A stretch of DNA of 64,000 nt, taken from NCBI RefSeq assembly GCF_026153295.1, contig NZ_CP110615.1, positions 2,852,001-2,916,000 of the forward strand, written 5' to 3'. The position numbers and the translations under genes are program-made. Numbering within the stretch: the first letter of the stretch is position 1; each line of letters begins with the position of its first letter. Source of the DNA: Rhodococcus antarcticus (GTDB taxonomy: Bacteria > Actinomycetota > Actinomycetes > Mycobacteriales > Mycobacteriaceae). Under the pieces are notes generated by a model that was given only the letters and a program-made list of their open reading frames with translations, did no database searches and was not told the origin of the DNA. Shown one piece after another: positions 51,406 to 60,883 of this stretch.

Positions 51406-52245
51406 GTGACGAACGCCGACGACCACCTGCTGAGGAAGCACGCGCCCATCCCCACCCGGGCGTGGAAGGAGATCGACGACGAGGCCCGCGACCGGCTCAC
51501 CCCGCTGCTGGCCGCGCGCACGGTCGTCGACTGGGTCGGTGAGGGCGGCTGGCGCCGTGACTCCGCCGGTCTCGGCCGCACCAGCGCGATCACGGCCCTG
51601 CCCGCCGGGATCACCCACGCCGAGGCCACCGCCCCCGGCGTGGAGCTGCGCCAGCGCCGCGTGCAGCCGCTGGTCGAGGTGCGGGTCCCGTTCACGGTGA
51701 GCCGCCGCGAGATCGACGACGTCCAGCGCGGCGCTCTCGACGCCGATCTCGACGACGTCGAGCGGGCCGCCTCGGCCATCGCCGAGATCGAGAACCGAGC
51801 GGTGTTCCACGGCTGGGAGGCCGCCGGCATCACGGGCATCACCGGGGCCGCCGCCGCACCCGCCACCGAGCTGGGCACGGACTGCGCCGCCTACCCCGCG
51901 ACCGTGGCCCGCGCGGTGGACAACCTGCGCCGCCGCGGGATCGAGGGTCCCTACGCGCTGGCCATCGGTCCCGAGGGCTACACCCGCATCGTCGAGACCA
52001 CCGAGCACGGCGGCTTCCCGCTGCTGGAGCACCTCACCCGCATCCTCGGCGGGCCGGTGGTCTGGGCCCCGGGCGTGGACGGTGCGGTGGTGCTGAGCCA
52101 GCGCGGCGGGGACTTCCTGCTCGACGTGGGCCAGGACCTCTCCGTCGGCTACTCCCACCACGACGCGGACGTCGTGCACCTGTACCTGGAGGAGAGCTTC
52201 ACCTTCCGGGTGGTCGGCGACGACGCCGCGGTCGTCCTCGGCTGA
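51406..52245 (+). CDS. family 1 encapsulin shell protein
   Basis: 279 residues with the HK97-like capsid fold. Family motifs: LLRKHAPIPTRAWKEIDDEARDRLTPLLAARTVVDWVG near the N-terminus, QPLVEVRVPFTVSRREIDDVQRGALDADLDD, AIAEIENRAVFHGW, and GPYALAIGPEGYTRIVETTEHGGFPLLEHLTRIL, SQRGGDFLLDVGQDLSVGYSHHDADVVHLYLEESFTFRV at the C-terminus. Assembles as a 24-nm-class nanocompartment (60-mer in family 1). The cargo gene just before it confirms a two-gene hemerythrin encapsulin system. The 130-base gap after it contains a 10-base direct repeat (GGCTGGACGG type) but no gene. Confidence 0.95.
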   Translation: MTNADDHLLRKHAPIPTRAWKEIDDEARDRLTPLLAARTVVDWVGEGGWRRDSAGLGRTSAITALPAGITHAEATAPGVELRQRRVQPLVEVRVPFTVSRREIDDVQRGALDADLDDVERAASAIAEIENRAVFHGWEAAGITGITGAAAAPATELGTDCAAYPATVARAVDNLRRRGIEGPYALAIGPEGYTRIVETTEHGGFPLLEHLTRILGGPVVWAPGVDGAVVLSQRGGDFLLDVGQDLSVGYSHHDADVVHLYLEESFTFRVVGDDAAVVLG

Positions 52246-52375
52246 GCGCGGCCTCGGCCGGGCTGGACGGGCTGGACGGGCACCGTGGTCCTGGGGCCGC
52301 CCGACGACGGTGCCGGCGGTGACCGGCGTCCTCGTACGCCGTTCCCGGTGCGGCACCCACGGCTGCCCTCGACCC

Positions 52376-53446
52376 TCAGCCCGGGTGCACCACCACTTCG
52401 GCCGCCTTCACCGCGAACCACGCTCGCGCCCCGGGGACCAGCTCGAGCTCGGCCGCCGCACCGACGGTGACGTCGGCCATCAGTCCGGCCCCGTCGCCGG
52501 ACTCCACCGCACGCACCCGCACCTGCTCCCCGCGGGGCTCCACCGAGGCCACCACCACCTCGACGGCGTTGCGGGGGCTGCCGTCGGGCCGCGACGGGTG
52601 CACGGCCACCGCGGACGGGCTGAACACGGCCACGGCCCGCTCCCCCGCCACGCACGCGGGGTCGACCGTCCCCGACACGAGCACGCCGTCCGTCGTCCGC
52701 AGACCGTGCTCCACCGCCGTCCCGGCCACCAGGTTGAGCCCGGCCACCCGCGCGGCGAACGCGCTGCGGGGGCGGGAGAGGACGTCGCGGGTGGGGCCGG
52801 ACTCCACCACCCGACCGGACTCCAGCACCACCACCCGGTCGGCCAGCACCAGGGCGTCCAGCACGTCGTGGGTGACGAGCAGCGCAGAGCGCCCCTGCGT
52901 GCGCAGCACCGTCCGCAGCAGCTGGCGCAGGGCCGGGGCCGCGGCGACGTCGAGGGCCTCCATCGGCTCGTCGAGCAGCAGCAGCCGCGGCTCGGCGGCC
53001 AGCGCGCGGGCCACCGCCACCCGCTGGGCCTGCCCACCCGAGAGCTCGGAGGGCTTCCGGGCCCCGAGCCCGTCGGCGCCCACCGCGTCGAGCCACCGCA
53101 CCGCCTCGGCCCGGGCCGCACCCCTGCCGCGGCCCCTGGCCCTCGGCCCGAAGGCGACGTTGTCGGCCGCCGACAGGTGCGGGAACAGCAGCGCCTGCTG
53201 GGCGAGCAGCACCACGCCCCGGCGGTGCGGCGGCACGTGGGTGCCCGCGTCGGTGTCGAGCAGCACGTCCTCGTCGAGGGTGATGCGACCGGCGTCGGGC
53301 TGCAGCAGCCCCGCCACCAGCGACAGCAGCGTCGACTTGCCCGAGCCGTTGGGTCCGAGCAGCGCGACCACCTCGCCCGGCGCCACGTGCAGCTCCACGT
53401 CGAGGTCGCGCTGGGCCAGGGCGGCCCGCAGGTGCAGCCCGCTCAC
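52376..53446 (-). CDS. modC: molybdate ABC transporter ATP-binding protein
   Basis: 356 residues: ATPase with Walker [10 protein letters not shown], signature LSGGQAQRV, Walker [13 protein letters not shown] and H-loop VTHDVLDAL, then a C-terminal TOBE/Mop domain (about 255-356, [22 protein letters not shown] and [29 protein letters not shown]). Energises molybdate/tungstate import; the TOBE part binds oxyanion. GTG 53446 overlaps the modB stop (GTGA). Last gene of the mod operon. Confidence 0.93.
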   Translation of the reverse strand: MSGLHLRAALAQRDLDVELHVAPGEVVALLGPNGSGKSTLLSLVAGLLQPDAGRITLDEDVLLDTDAGTHVPPHRRGVVLLAQQALLFPHLSAADNVAFGPRARGRGRGAARAEAVRWLDAVGADGLGARKPSELSGGQAQRVAVARALAAEPRLLLLDEPMEALDVAAAPALRQLLRTVLRTQGRSALLVTHDVLDALVLADRVVVLESGRVVESGPTRDVLSRPRSAFAARVAGLNLVAGTAVEHGLRTTDGVLVSGTVDPACVAGERAVAVFSPSAVAVHPSRPDGSPRNAVEVVVASVEPRGEQVRVRAVESGDGAGLMADVTVGAAAELELVPGARAWFAVKAAEVVVHPG

Positions 53447-54258
53447 CGCGCGGCCTCCCGACCGCGCGCCAGGACCACGACGACCACGGCCACCACCACC
53501 AGCACGAGCGAGAGGGCCACGGCCGCGTCGGGATCGGTCTCTCGCTGCAGGTAGATCTCCAGCGGCAAGGTTCGGGTGACCCCCTGGTAGCTGCCCGCGA
53601 AGGTCAGGGTCGCGCCGAACTCGCCCAGGGCCCGGGCGAAGGCCAGCACGGCGCCGGAGAACAGGCCCGGCAGCACCATGGGCAGGGTCACCCGCCACAG
53701 CACCGTGGACGGCCGGGCCCCGAGGGTGGCGGCCACCGCCTCGTAGCGCTGTCCGGCCGTGCGCACCGCCCCCTCCAGGCTCACCACCAGGAACGGCAGC
53801 GAGACGAAGGTCTGCGCCAGCACCACGGCCGTCGTGGAGAACGCGACCTGGATGCCGAGCGCGTCCAGGTGCTGGCCGAGCAGCCCGCGCCGGCCGAAGG
53901 TGTAGAGCAGCGCGATGCCGCCCACCACGGGCGGCAGCACCAGCGGCAGCAGCACCAGCGAGCGCAGCAGCCGCTGCCCGCGGAACGTCGTGCGGGCGAG
54001 CACGAGCGCCATGGGTACCCCCATGAGCACGCACAGCACCGTGGAGGTCGCCGAGGTGCGCAGGCTCAGCTCGAGCGCCGCGCGCGAGGACTCGGAGGTG
54101 ACGAGGGAGAGGAAGCTGCCCCACTGGACCCGCCCGACCATCGCGGACAGCGGGAGGAGCACGAGCAGGGCCCCCGCCGCGGCCGGGACGAACAGCCACC
54201 GCGGCAGCGCCGAGTACGCAGCCGCTCGGCGGCGCGGGCGGGTGCGACGCAGGATCAG
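53443..54258 (-). CDS. modB: molybdate ABC transporter permease, probable CTG start
   Basis: 271 residues, five or six helices; EAA loop in [50 protein letters not shown] is canonical for ModB. No ATG, GTG or TTG occurs in frame between the modA stop and the middle of the first helix. The only sensible start is CTG 54258, which overlaps the modA stop as CTGA, the same 4-base design as the GTGA joins on both sides. A far upstream start would bury half of modA and is unlikely. Confidence 0.9.
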   Translation of the reverse strand: MILRRTRPRRRAAAYSALPRWLFVPAAAGALLVLLPLSAMVGRVQWGSFLSLVTSESSRAALELSLRTSATSTVLCVLMGVPMALVLARTTFRGQRLLRSLVLLPLVLPPVVGGIALLYTFGRRGLLGQHLDALGIQVAFSTTAVVLAQTFVSLPFLVVSLEGAVRTAGQRYEAVAATLGARPSTVLWRVTLPMVLPGLFSGAVLAFARALGEFGATLTFAGSYQGVTRTLPLEIYLQRETDPDAAVALSLVLVVVAVVVVVLARGREAAR

Positions 54259-55076
54259 GGCGCTCCGAAGCCTGCGGCGGTCAGGACCTCCTGCCCCTCC
54301 GGGCCGGCGACGAAGGCCGCGAAGGCGGCCGCGGTCCCGGGCGACGCGGCGGACTTCAGCGCGACGATCGGGTAGGTGTTGACGGCGTTGGCGGACTCGG
54401 GGAACTCGACCCCGGTGACCTTGTCGCCCGCGGTGGTGACGTCGGTGACGTAGACCAGGCCCGCGTCGGCCTCGCCCGAGACGACCTTGCCGAGGACGTC
54501 GGTGACCGACTGCTCCTCGCTGACCGGGGTGATGGCGGTGCCGGTCGTGTCCTCGACCTTCTTCGCCGCGGCACCGCAGGGCACCTGGGGTGCGCACACG
54601 ACGACCTGGACCCCGGGCTTCGCGAGGTCGGCGAAGGAGGTGATGCCGGCCGGGTTGCCCGGGGGGGTCGCGATCTCCAGGACGTTGGTCGCGAACCTGA
54701 CCGGATCGCCCCGGTTGTCTCCCGCGGTGGTCACCTTGGTCATGTTGGTGGTGTCGGCGGCGGCGAAGACGTCGCCCGGCGCACCCTGCGCGATCTGGGT
54801 GACCAGGTCGGAGGACCCGGCGAAGCTGAACGTGACCTTCACCCCGGGGTTCGCGGACTCGAACCGGGCGCCGATCTCGGTGAAGGTGGACGTGAGCGAG
54901 GCGGCCGCGAGGACGGTGATGTCCCCGTCGAGGGCTGACGAGCCGGACGACGACGCTCCCGCGGTGGTCGCCGCCGCGGACGAGGAGTCGCCGCTGGAGC
55001 CGCAGCCGGCCAGCACGAGCGCGGCGGCGGCGGCCGCGGCGACGAGCGCCAGGGTCCGGGTCCGGGTCGGCGTCAC
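54255..55076 (-). CDS. modA: molybdate-binding lipoprotein
   Basis: 273 residues. Lipobox LVLAGC after a hydrophobic signal, a Ser/Ala/Gly linker, then the type II binding-protein fold: [60 protein letters not shown], matching ModA oxyanion residues (the AASL and GSSDL serines). GTG 55076 has GGAAGAAG upstream and overlaps the stop of the regulator gene (GTGA). Confidence 0.93.
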   Translation of the reverse strand: MTPTRTRTLALVAAAAAAALVLAGCGSSGDSSSAAATTAGASSSGSSALDGDITVLAAASLTSTFTEIGARFESANPGVKVTFSFAGSSDLVTQIAQGAPGDVFAAADTTNMTKVTTAGDNRGDPVRFATNVLEIATPPGNPAGITSFADLAKPGVQVVVCAPQVPCGAAAKKVEDTTGTAITPVSEEQSVTDVLGKVVSGEADAGLVYVTDVTTAGDKVTGVEFPESANAVNTYPIVALKSAASPGTAAAFAAFVAGPEGQEVLTAAGFGAP

Positions 55077-55477
55077 GAGCTTCTTCCAGGGGTCTCGACG
55101 ACCACGGTGGTCGCCTTGACCACGGCCACGGCGACGACGCCGGGCTCCAGCCCGAGCTCGCGGACGGCCTCGCTGCTCATGAGCGAGACCACCCGGTGCC
55201 CACCGCACTGCATCTCCACCTGCGCCATGACCTCGTCGGCGACGACCCGGGTGACGAGGCCGACGAAGCGGTTGCGGGCCGAGCGACCGATACCGGAGGG
55301 GTCCTGGGTGGCGGCCGCGTGGCTGCGGGCGAACTCCGCCAGCGACGCACCGTCGACCACCTTGCGCCCGGCGTCGTCGAGCGAGGACGCGATTCCGCCT
55401 GCATCGACCCACCGGCGGACCGTGTCGTCGCTGACGCCGAGAAGGTCGGCGGCCTCGCGTATCCGGAATGTCGGCAC
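55073..55477 (-). CDS. HTH-TOBE molybdate-responsive regulator
   Basis: 134 residues: a MerR/excisionase-like HTH ([30 protein letters not shown]) and a C-terminal Mop/TOBE domain ([63 protein letters not shown]) that binds molybdate. First gene of the mod operon and thus likely its regulator. GTG 55477 follows TAGAGT by 7 bases (leaderless). GCACCTGCGG occurs over this start and again 54 bases upstream and might be its site. Confidence 0.9.
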   Translation of the reverse strand: MPTFRIREAADLLGVSDDTVRRWVDAGGIASSLDDAGRKVVDGASLAEFARSHAAATQDPSGIGRSARNRFVGLVTRVVADEVMAQVEMQCGGHRVVSLMSSEAVRELGLEPGVVAVAVVKATTVVVETPGRSS

Positions 55478-55613
55478 CTGCGGGACTCTAGGTCCGCAGC
55501 TGCCCCGACAACAACCCACTCTTTTCGCACCTGCGGAACTCCCGGTCGTTCTGCCGTTGGCCGGAACCGCACCCAGGTGGTGTGGATCACGGCTCACCTG
55601 GCAAGGTCGGAGC

Positions 55614-56852
55614 ATGGACTTCGCCCCCTCGACCCGCGCCGCCGAGCTCACCGCGACGATGCGCACGTTCCTCGACGAGCACGTGCTGCCCGCCGAGGAC
55701 GAGTACGAGCGCTTCCGGGCCGAGCGGCGGGGCACCGCCGCGGAGCACGACCTGCCGCCCGTGGTGCACCGGCTGAAGGACACCGCCCGCGGCCTCGGCT
55801 TGTGGAACCTGTTCCTCCCGTCGGTCTCGGGCCTGACCAACGTCGACTACGCCCAGGTCGCGGAGATCACCGGCTGGTCGCCGAACATGGCCCCCGAGGC
55901 GCTGAACTGCGGGGCACCGGACACCGGGAACATGGAGACGCTGCACCTGTTCGGGACCGAGGCCCAGAAGGAGCAGTGGCTCACCCCCCTGCTGGAGGGC
56001 GAGATCCGGTCCGCGTTCGCCATGACCGAGCCGCAGGTCGCCTCCTCCGACGCCACGAACATCGAGACGTCGATCGTCCGTGACGGCGACGACTACGTCA
56101 TCAACGGCCGCAAGTGGTGGATCTCCGGCACGGCGGACCCGCGCTGCGCGATCTTCATCGTGATGGGCAAGACCGACCCGGACGGGCCGCGGCACACCCA
56201 GCAGTCCATGGTGCTGGTCCCGCGGGACACCCCGGGCCTCGAGGTGGTGCGGCACCTGCCCGTCTTCGGCTACCAGGACCAGCACGGGCACTCCGAGCTC
56301 CGGTTCACCGACGTCCGCGTCCCGGTGACGAACCTGCTCGGCGAGGAGGGTGGCGGCTTCGCCATCGCCCAGGCCCGCCTCGGCCCCGGGCGCATCCACC
56401 ACTGCATGCGCCTGATCGGGATGGCCGAGCGCGCCATCGACCTCATGGTCCGCCGGGCCACCGAGCGCGTCGCCTTCGGCAAGCCGCTGTCCGAGCAGGG
56501 GGTGGTGCGCGAGCAGATCGCCGAGAGCCGCATCGAGGTGGAGCAGGCTCGCCTGCTCGTGCTCAAGACGGCCTGGCTGATCGACCAGCACGGCGCCCGC
56601 GGAGCTGCCACCGAGATCGCCGCGATCAAGGTCATCGCGCCCCGGATGGCGTGCCGGATCATCGACCGGGCCATCCAGGTGCACGGTGGCGCCGGGGTCA
56701 GCGACGACACTCCGCTCGCGGGCTTCTACGCCTCCGCCCGCACGCTGCGCCTGGCCGACGGCCCCGACGAGGTGCACCTGCGGACCGTCGCTCGCCAGGA
56801 GCTCGGTCGCCACGGCGAGGTGGCCGCGCGCACCCGGCCGGCCACCGCCTGA
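55614..56852 (+). CDS. acyl-CoA dehydrogenase (FadE10-like)
   Basis: 412 residues; FAD enzyme introducing a 2,3 double bond into acyl-CoA, similar to Rv0873 and ACAD10/11-type members. Segments: FAMTEPQVASSDATNIETSI (FAD-binding), YVINGRKWWISGTADPRCAIFIVMGKTD, GPGRIHHCMRLIGMAERAI and AIQVHGGAGVSDDTPLAGFYASARTLRLADGPDEVH. ATG 55614 follows CAAGGT by 6 bases (leaderless). In the conserved order it precedes moaA. Confidence 0.92.
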   Translation: MDFAPSTRAAELTATMRTFLDEHVLPAEDEYERFRAERRGTAAEHDLPPVVHRLKDTARGLGLWNLFLPSVSGLTNVDYAQVAEITGWSPNMAPEALNCGAPDTGNMETLHLFGTEAQKEQWLTPLLEGEIRSAFAMTEPQVASSDATNIETSIVRDGDDYVINGRKWWISGTADPRCAIFIVMGKTDPDGPRHTQQSMVLVPRDTPGLEVVRHLPVFGYQDQHGHSELRFTDVRVPVTNLLGEEGGGFAIAQARLGPGRIHHCMRLIGMAERAIDLMVRRATERVAFGKPLSEQGVVREQIAESRIEVEQARLLVLKTAWLIDQHGARGAATEIAAIKVIAPRMACRIIDRAIQVHGGAGVSDDTPLAGFYASARTLRLADGPDEVHLRTVARQELGRHGEVAARTRPATA

Positions 56853-56893
56853 CCCCTCCGCCCACCACGCACGACGCCCGTAAGGTTGACGAC

Positions 56894-57955
56894 ATGACGA
56901 CCGTTGCACTAGGGATCCCGTTCCCGAGCACCGCGCCGGGTCGCGACCCCGCACGTCCGCAGACGTCCCGGCTCGTCGACTCCCACGGCCGCACCGCCAC
57001 GGACCTGAGGATCTCCCTGACGGACAAGTGCAACCTCCGCTGCACCTACTGCATGCCGGCCGAGGGGCTGGACTGGATGGCCGACACCGATCTGCTCACG
57101 CGCGAGGAGATCGGTCGCCTCGTGGCCATCGCGGTGACCACCATGGGCGTCGAGGAGGTCCGGTTCACCGGGGGCGAGCCGCTGCTGCGTCGCGACCTCG
57201 CCGAGATCCTTGCCGACGCCGCGGCGCTCACCCCGCGCCCGGAGCTCTCGCTGACCACCAACGGCCTGGGGCTCAAGCGCAAGGCGGCTGCGCTCAAGGC
57301 CGCCGGACTCGACCGGGTCAACGTCTCCCTGGACACCGTGGACCGCGAGCGCTTCGCGAAGATCACCCGTCGCGACCGGCTGCAGGACGTCCTCGACGGG
57401 ATGGCGGCCGCGCAGGCCGCGGGCCTCGCCCCGGTCAAGGTGAACGCGGTGCTGCAGCGCGGGCTGAACGACGACGAGGCACCGGGGCTGCTCCAGCTCT
57501 GCCTCGACAACGGCTACGAGCTCCGCATCATCGAGCAGATGCCGCTGGACGCACAGCACGGCTGGAGCCGCGACACCATGGTCACCGCGGAGGAGATCCT
57601 CGAGTCGCTGTCGACCCGCTTCACCCTCACGCCCGCGACCGAGCCCCGGGGCGCGGCTCCGGCCGAGCGCTGGCTGGTCGACGGCGGTCCCGCCACGGTG
57701 GGCGTCATCGCCTCGGTCACGCGTCCGTTCTGCGGGGACTGCGACCGCACCCGCCTCACCGCCGACGGCCAGATCCGCAACTGCCTGTTCGCCAACGGCG
57801 AGACCGACCTGCGAGCGCTGCTGCGCGGCGGGGCGGACGACCGCGAGATCGCCGAGCGCTGGCAGGACGCCATGTGGGGCAAGCTGCCCGGGCACGGCAT
57901 CAACGACCCGAGCTTCCTGCAGCCCACCCGGCCGATGAGCGCGATCGGGGGCTGA
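56894..57955 (+). CDS. moaA: GTP 3',8-cyclase
   Basis: 353 residues. Radical-SAM enzyme of the first molybdopterin step. N-terminal 4Fe-4S cluster in TDKCNLRCTYCMP (CxxxCxxC), SAM motif FTGGEPLLRRDL, C-terminal cluster FCGDCDRTRLTADGQIRNC and the required GlyGly terminus (SAIGG). ATG 56894 follows TAAGGT by 7 bases (leaderless). Homologue of moaA2; followed by moaD after 2 bases. Confidence 0.96.
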   Translation: MTTVALGIPFPSTAPGRDPARPQTSRLVDSHGRTATDLRISLTDKCNLRCTYCMPAEGLDWMADTDLLTREEIGRLVAIAVTTMGVEEVRFTGGEPLLRRDLAEILADAAALTPRPELSLTTNGLGLKRKAAALKAAGLDRVNVSLDTVDRERFAKITRRDRLQDVLDGMAAAQAAGLAPVKVNAVLQRGLNDDEAPGLLQLCLDNGYELRIIEQMPLDAQHGWSRDTMVTAEEILESLSTRFTLTPATEPRGAAPAERWLVDGGPATVGVIASVTRPFCGDCDRTRLTADGQIRNCLFANGETDLRALLRGGADDREIAERWQDAMWGKLPGHGINDPSFLQPTRPMSAIGG

Positions 57956-57957
57956 TC

Positions 57958-58242
57958 GTGGCCCCGAACCCCGCGGGCAGCACCACCGACCTGCTGACGG
58001 TCACGGTGCGGCACTTCGCGGCCGCGCGCTCCGCGGCCGGTGCGGACGTCGAGGAGCGGTCCCTGCCCGTGGGCGCCACCGTGGCCGACCTCGTTCTTGC
58101 ACTCGGGGAGGGCCGTCCCGAGCTCGCCCGGGTGCTGCTGCGCTGCTCGTTCCTGCACGACGAGGTGGCCGTCCGCGACCGGGAAGACCTCCTGCGCCCG
58201 GGTTCCGTGCTCGACGTGCTGCCCCCCTTCGCGGGTGGCTAG
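57958..58242 (+). CDS. moaD: molybdopterin synthase small subunit
   Basis: 94 residues; ubiquitin-like sulfur carrier ending in the essential GlyGly (PPFAGG) that is thiocarboxylated. Core LTVTVRHFAAARSAAGADVEERSLPVGATVADLV is typical. GTG 57958, two bases after moaA. Works with MoaE, encoded 1.2 kb downstream on the other strand. Confidence 0.94.
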   Translation: MAPNPAGSTTDLLTVTVRHFAAARSAAGADVEERSLPVGATVADLVLALGEGRPELARVLLRCSFLHDEVAVRDREDLLRPGSVLDVLPPFAGG

Positions 58243-58277
58243 GAGCGCCTGGGCACACGTGGCCCACACGCCGTTTT

Positions 58278-58293
58278 CGTGATCTGGGTCACA
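58278..58293. promoter_or_regulatory. CRP-type cAMP receptor protein site upstream of rpf
   Basis: CGTGATCTGGGTCACA: the half-sites GTGA and TCAC are separated by 6 bases, matching the TGTGA-N6-TCACA actinobacterial CRP (Rv3676) consensus at all but the first base. M. tuberculosis rpfA is a documented CRP target. The site lies about 160 bases upstream of the best -10, so either a second promoter nearer to it exists or it acts from a distance. Confidence 0.7.
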
Positions 58294-58413
58294 CCCCACG
58301 GCATCCAGCTGCTGTTCACCTCGCGGTCCCGCAGGCCCGTGACCTGCACAGACACCCAGATCGCCAGGGGTCTCCCGCGCGTTACCGAGCCGTGACCTGT
58401 TTGCACGACCGAC

Positions 58414-58442
58414 CTGACACGACCGGGGTGGGTACGTACGGT
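58414..58442 (+). promoter_or_regulatory. rpf promoter
   Basis: CTGACA (58414-58419), 17-base spacer, TACGGT (58437-58442). Expected start near 58448, giving a leader of about 240 bases that contains the entire riboswitch. Confidence 0.6.
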
Positions 58443-58477
58443 CGGGCCCGGCCGAACCACAGGCCGCACACCGGCCC

Positions 58478-59401
<924 letters not shown>

Positions 59402-59416
59402 TCCGCGGCTCCACCT

Positions 59417-59450
59417 CGACGGCCCCGGCACCCCCGTGCCGGGGTCGTCG
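59417..59450. terminator. hairpin between convergent rpf and moaE
   Basis: CCCCGGCAC (59423-59431), loop CCCC, GTGCCGGGG (59436-59444); pairing extends outward six more base pairs with one G-U to 59417/59450. No U-tract, but strong and placed to stop both convergent transcripts. Confidence 0.7.
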
Positions 59451-59460
59451 TGCGTCCGGG

Positions 59461-59907
59461 TCAGGCCGAGCCCACCCACTCCTGGGTGCCGTCCGCGAAC
59501 TGCTGGCGCTTCCACACCGGGATGCGGGCCTTCACCTCGTCCACGAGCAGCGCGCACGTCTCGAACGCGGCCGCGCGGTGGTCGGCCGACACGGCGCAGG
59601 CGAGCGCGACGTCCCCGATGGCGAGCGGCCCCACCCGGTGGCTGACCGCCAGCGCCCGGACCCCCTGCACCCGAGCGGCGACCTCCGCCGCCACCTCGGC
59701 CACCAGCGCGGCGGCGCTGGGGTGCGCGGAGTAGTCGAGCGCGTCCACGCCCCTGCCGTCGTCGTGGTCGCGCACCACGCCCGCGAAGCTCACCGTCGCC
59801 CCGGCGGCGGGATCGGCCACCAGCGCCTCGTGCTCGGCCACGCTGAGCACGTCCGTGGTCACCGTCGCCCGGGCCACCCGCGGGGTTCCAGGCTCCTGGG
59901 GGCTCAC
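59461..59907 (-). CDS. moaE: molybdopterin synthase large subunit
   Basis: 148 residues; includes GATVSFAGVVRDHDDGRGVDALDYSAH, SHRVGPLAIGDVA and the active-site block LLVDEVKARIPVWKRQ with two lysines. Converts precursor Z to molybdopterin with MoaD. GTG 59907 overlaps the mog stop (GTGA). Confidence 0.95.
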   Translation of the reverse strand: MSPQEPGTPRVARATVTTDVLSVAEHEALVADPAAGATVSFAGVVRDHDDGRGVDALDYSAHPSAAALVAEVAAEVAARVQGVRALAVSHRVGPLAIGDVALACAVSADHRAAAFETCALLVDEVKARIPVWKRQQFADGTQEWVGSA

Positions 59908-60377
59908 CGGTGGTCACCCCCCTGCAGCTGGTCGAGCGCGTGGGCGAGCACCGGGTCCAGCACCGCCAGCCCGTCCTTCACCCCGCCCGTCGATCCCGGC
60001 AGGTTCACCACCAGCGTCCGACCCGCCACCCCGGCCACCCCGCGCGACAGGATCGACGTGGGCACCCGGTCCCCGCCCGAGGCCCGCACCGCGTCCGCGA
60101 TGCCCGGCACCTCGTAGTCCAGCAGCGGCAGCGTCACCTGCGGGGTGGCGTCGGTGGGGCTGATGCCGGTGCCGCCCGTGGTGAGCACGAGATCCACCTC
60201 GGCCCGGATCGCCGTCCGCAGTGCCTCCGCGACGGGCTGCCCGTCGCCGACCACGACGGGCTCGTCCACGGCGTGCCCGCGCTCGCGCAGCCACGCCACG
60301 ATCACCGGGCCGGTCCTGTCCTCGTACACCCCCGCCGAGGCACGGTTCGACGCCACGACCACCACTGCTCTACCCAC
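59904..60377 (-). CDS. mog: molybdopterin adenylyltransferase (MogA/MoaB type)
   Basis: 157 residues; adenylates molybdopterin before Mo insertion. Motifs DLVLTTGGTGISPTDATPQ and RTLVVNLPGSTGGVKDGL are diagnostic. GTG 60377 overlaps moaC's stop by 8 bases. Confidence 0.94.
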   Translation of the reverse strand: MGRAVVVVASNRASAGVYEDRTGPVIVAWLRERGHAVDEPVVVGDGQPVAEALRTAIRAEVDLVLTTGGTGISPTDATPQVTLPLLDYEVPGIADAVRASGGDRVPTSILSRGVAGVAGRTLVVNLPGSTGGVKDGLAVLDPVLAHALDQLQGGDHR

Positions 60378-60843
60378 GCGCCCACTCCCCGCTCTTGCCC
60401 CCGGACTTGGTCAGCACCCGGACCCCGTCCATCACGGCCGCCGGGTCCACGGCCTTCACCATGTCGTGCAGGGTGAGCCCCGCGACGGCCACGGCGGTCA
60501 GCGCCTCCATCTCGACGCCCGTGCGCCCGGTGGTGCGGACGGTGGCCGTCACGTCCACCGTCGACTCCCCCAGCACCAGGTCCAGCGTCACGCCCGTGAC
60601 GGCCAGCGGGTGGCACATCGGCACCAGGTCCGGCGTGCGCTTGGCGGCCATGATCCCGGCGATCCGCGCGGTCGACAGCGCATCACCCTTGGGCAGCCCG
60701 TCGCTGCTGATGAGCGCGACCACCTCGGCCGTGGTGCGGAAGGTGCCGGTGGCGGTGGCGGTGCGGGAGGTGACGTCCTTGTCGGTGACGTCGACCATCC
60801 TCGCGGCGCCGGTGGCGTCGGTGTGACTCAGGCTCTGGCTCAC
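60370..60843 (-). CDS. moaC: cyclic pyranopterin monophosphate synthase
   Basis: 157 residues; second enzyme of the pathway. GAARMVDVTDKDVTSRTA, KRTPDLVPMCHPLAVTGV and TGVEMEALTAVAVAGLTLHDMVKAVD carry the catalytic and hexamer-forming residues. GTG 60843 follows TAGGGT by 6 bases (leaderless), so moaC-mog-moaE have their own promoter. Confidence 0.95.
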   Translation of the reverse strand: MSQSLSHTDATGAARMVDVTDKDVTSRTATATGTFRTTAEVVALISSDGLPKGDALSTARIAGIMAAKRTPDLVPMCHPLAVTGVTLDLVLGESTVDVTATVRTTGRTGVEMEALTAVAVAGLTLHDMVKAVDPAAVMDGVRVLTKSGGKSGEWARG

Positions 60844-60883
60844 CCACCGACCCTAGCCGCAGCCGTGACAGGGGCGTCGGCGG

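Noticed and set aside
28917-55477. integrated prophage or transposon
   Set aside because: No integrase, transposase, phage structural gene or direct target repeats; the encapsulin has an HK97-like fold but its cargo gene marks it as a nanocompartment.
56853-56893. molybdenum-cofactor riboswitch upstream of moaA
   Set aside because: Only 41 bases separate fadE and moaA, and the message appears leaderless.
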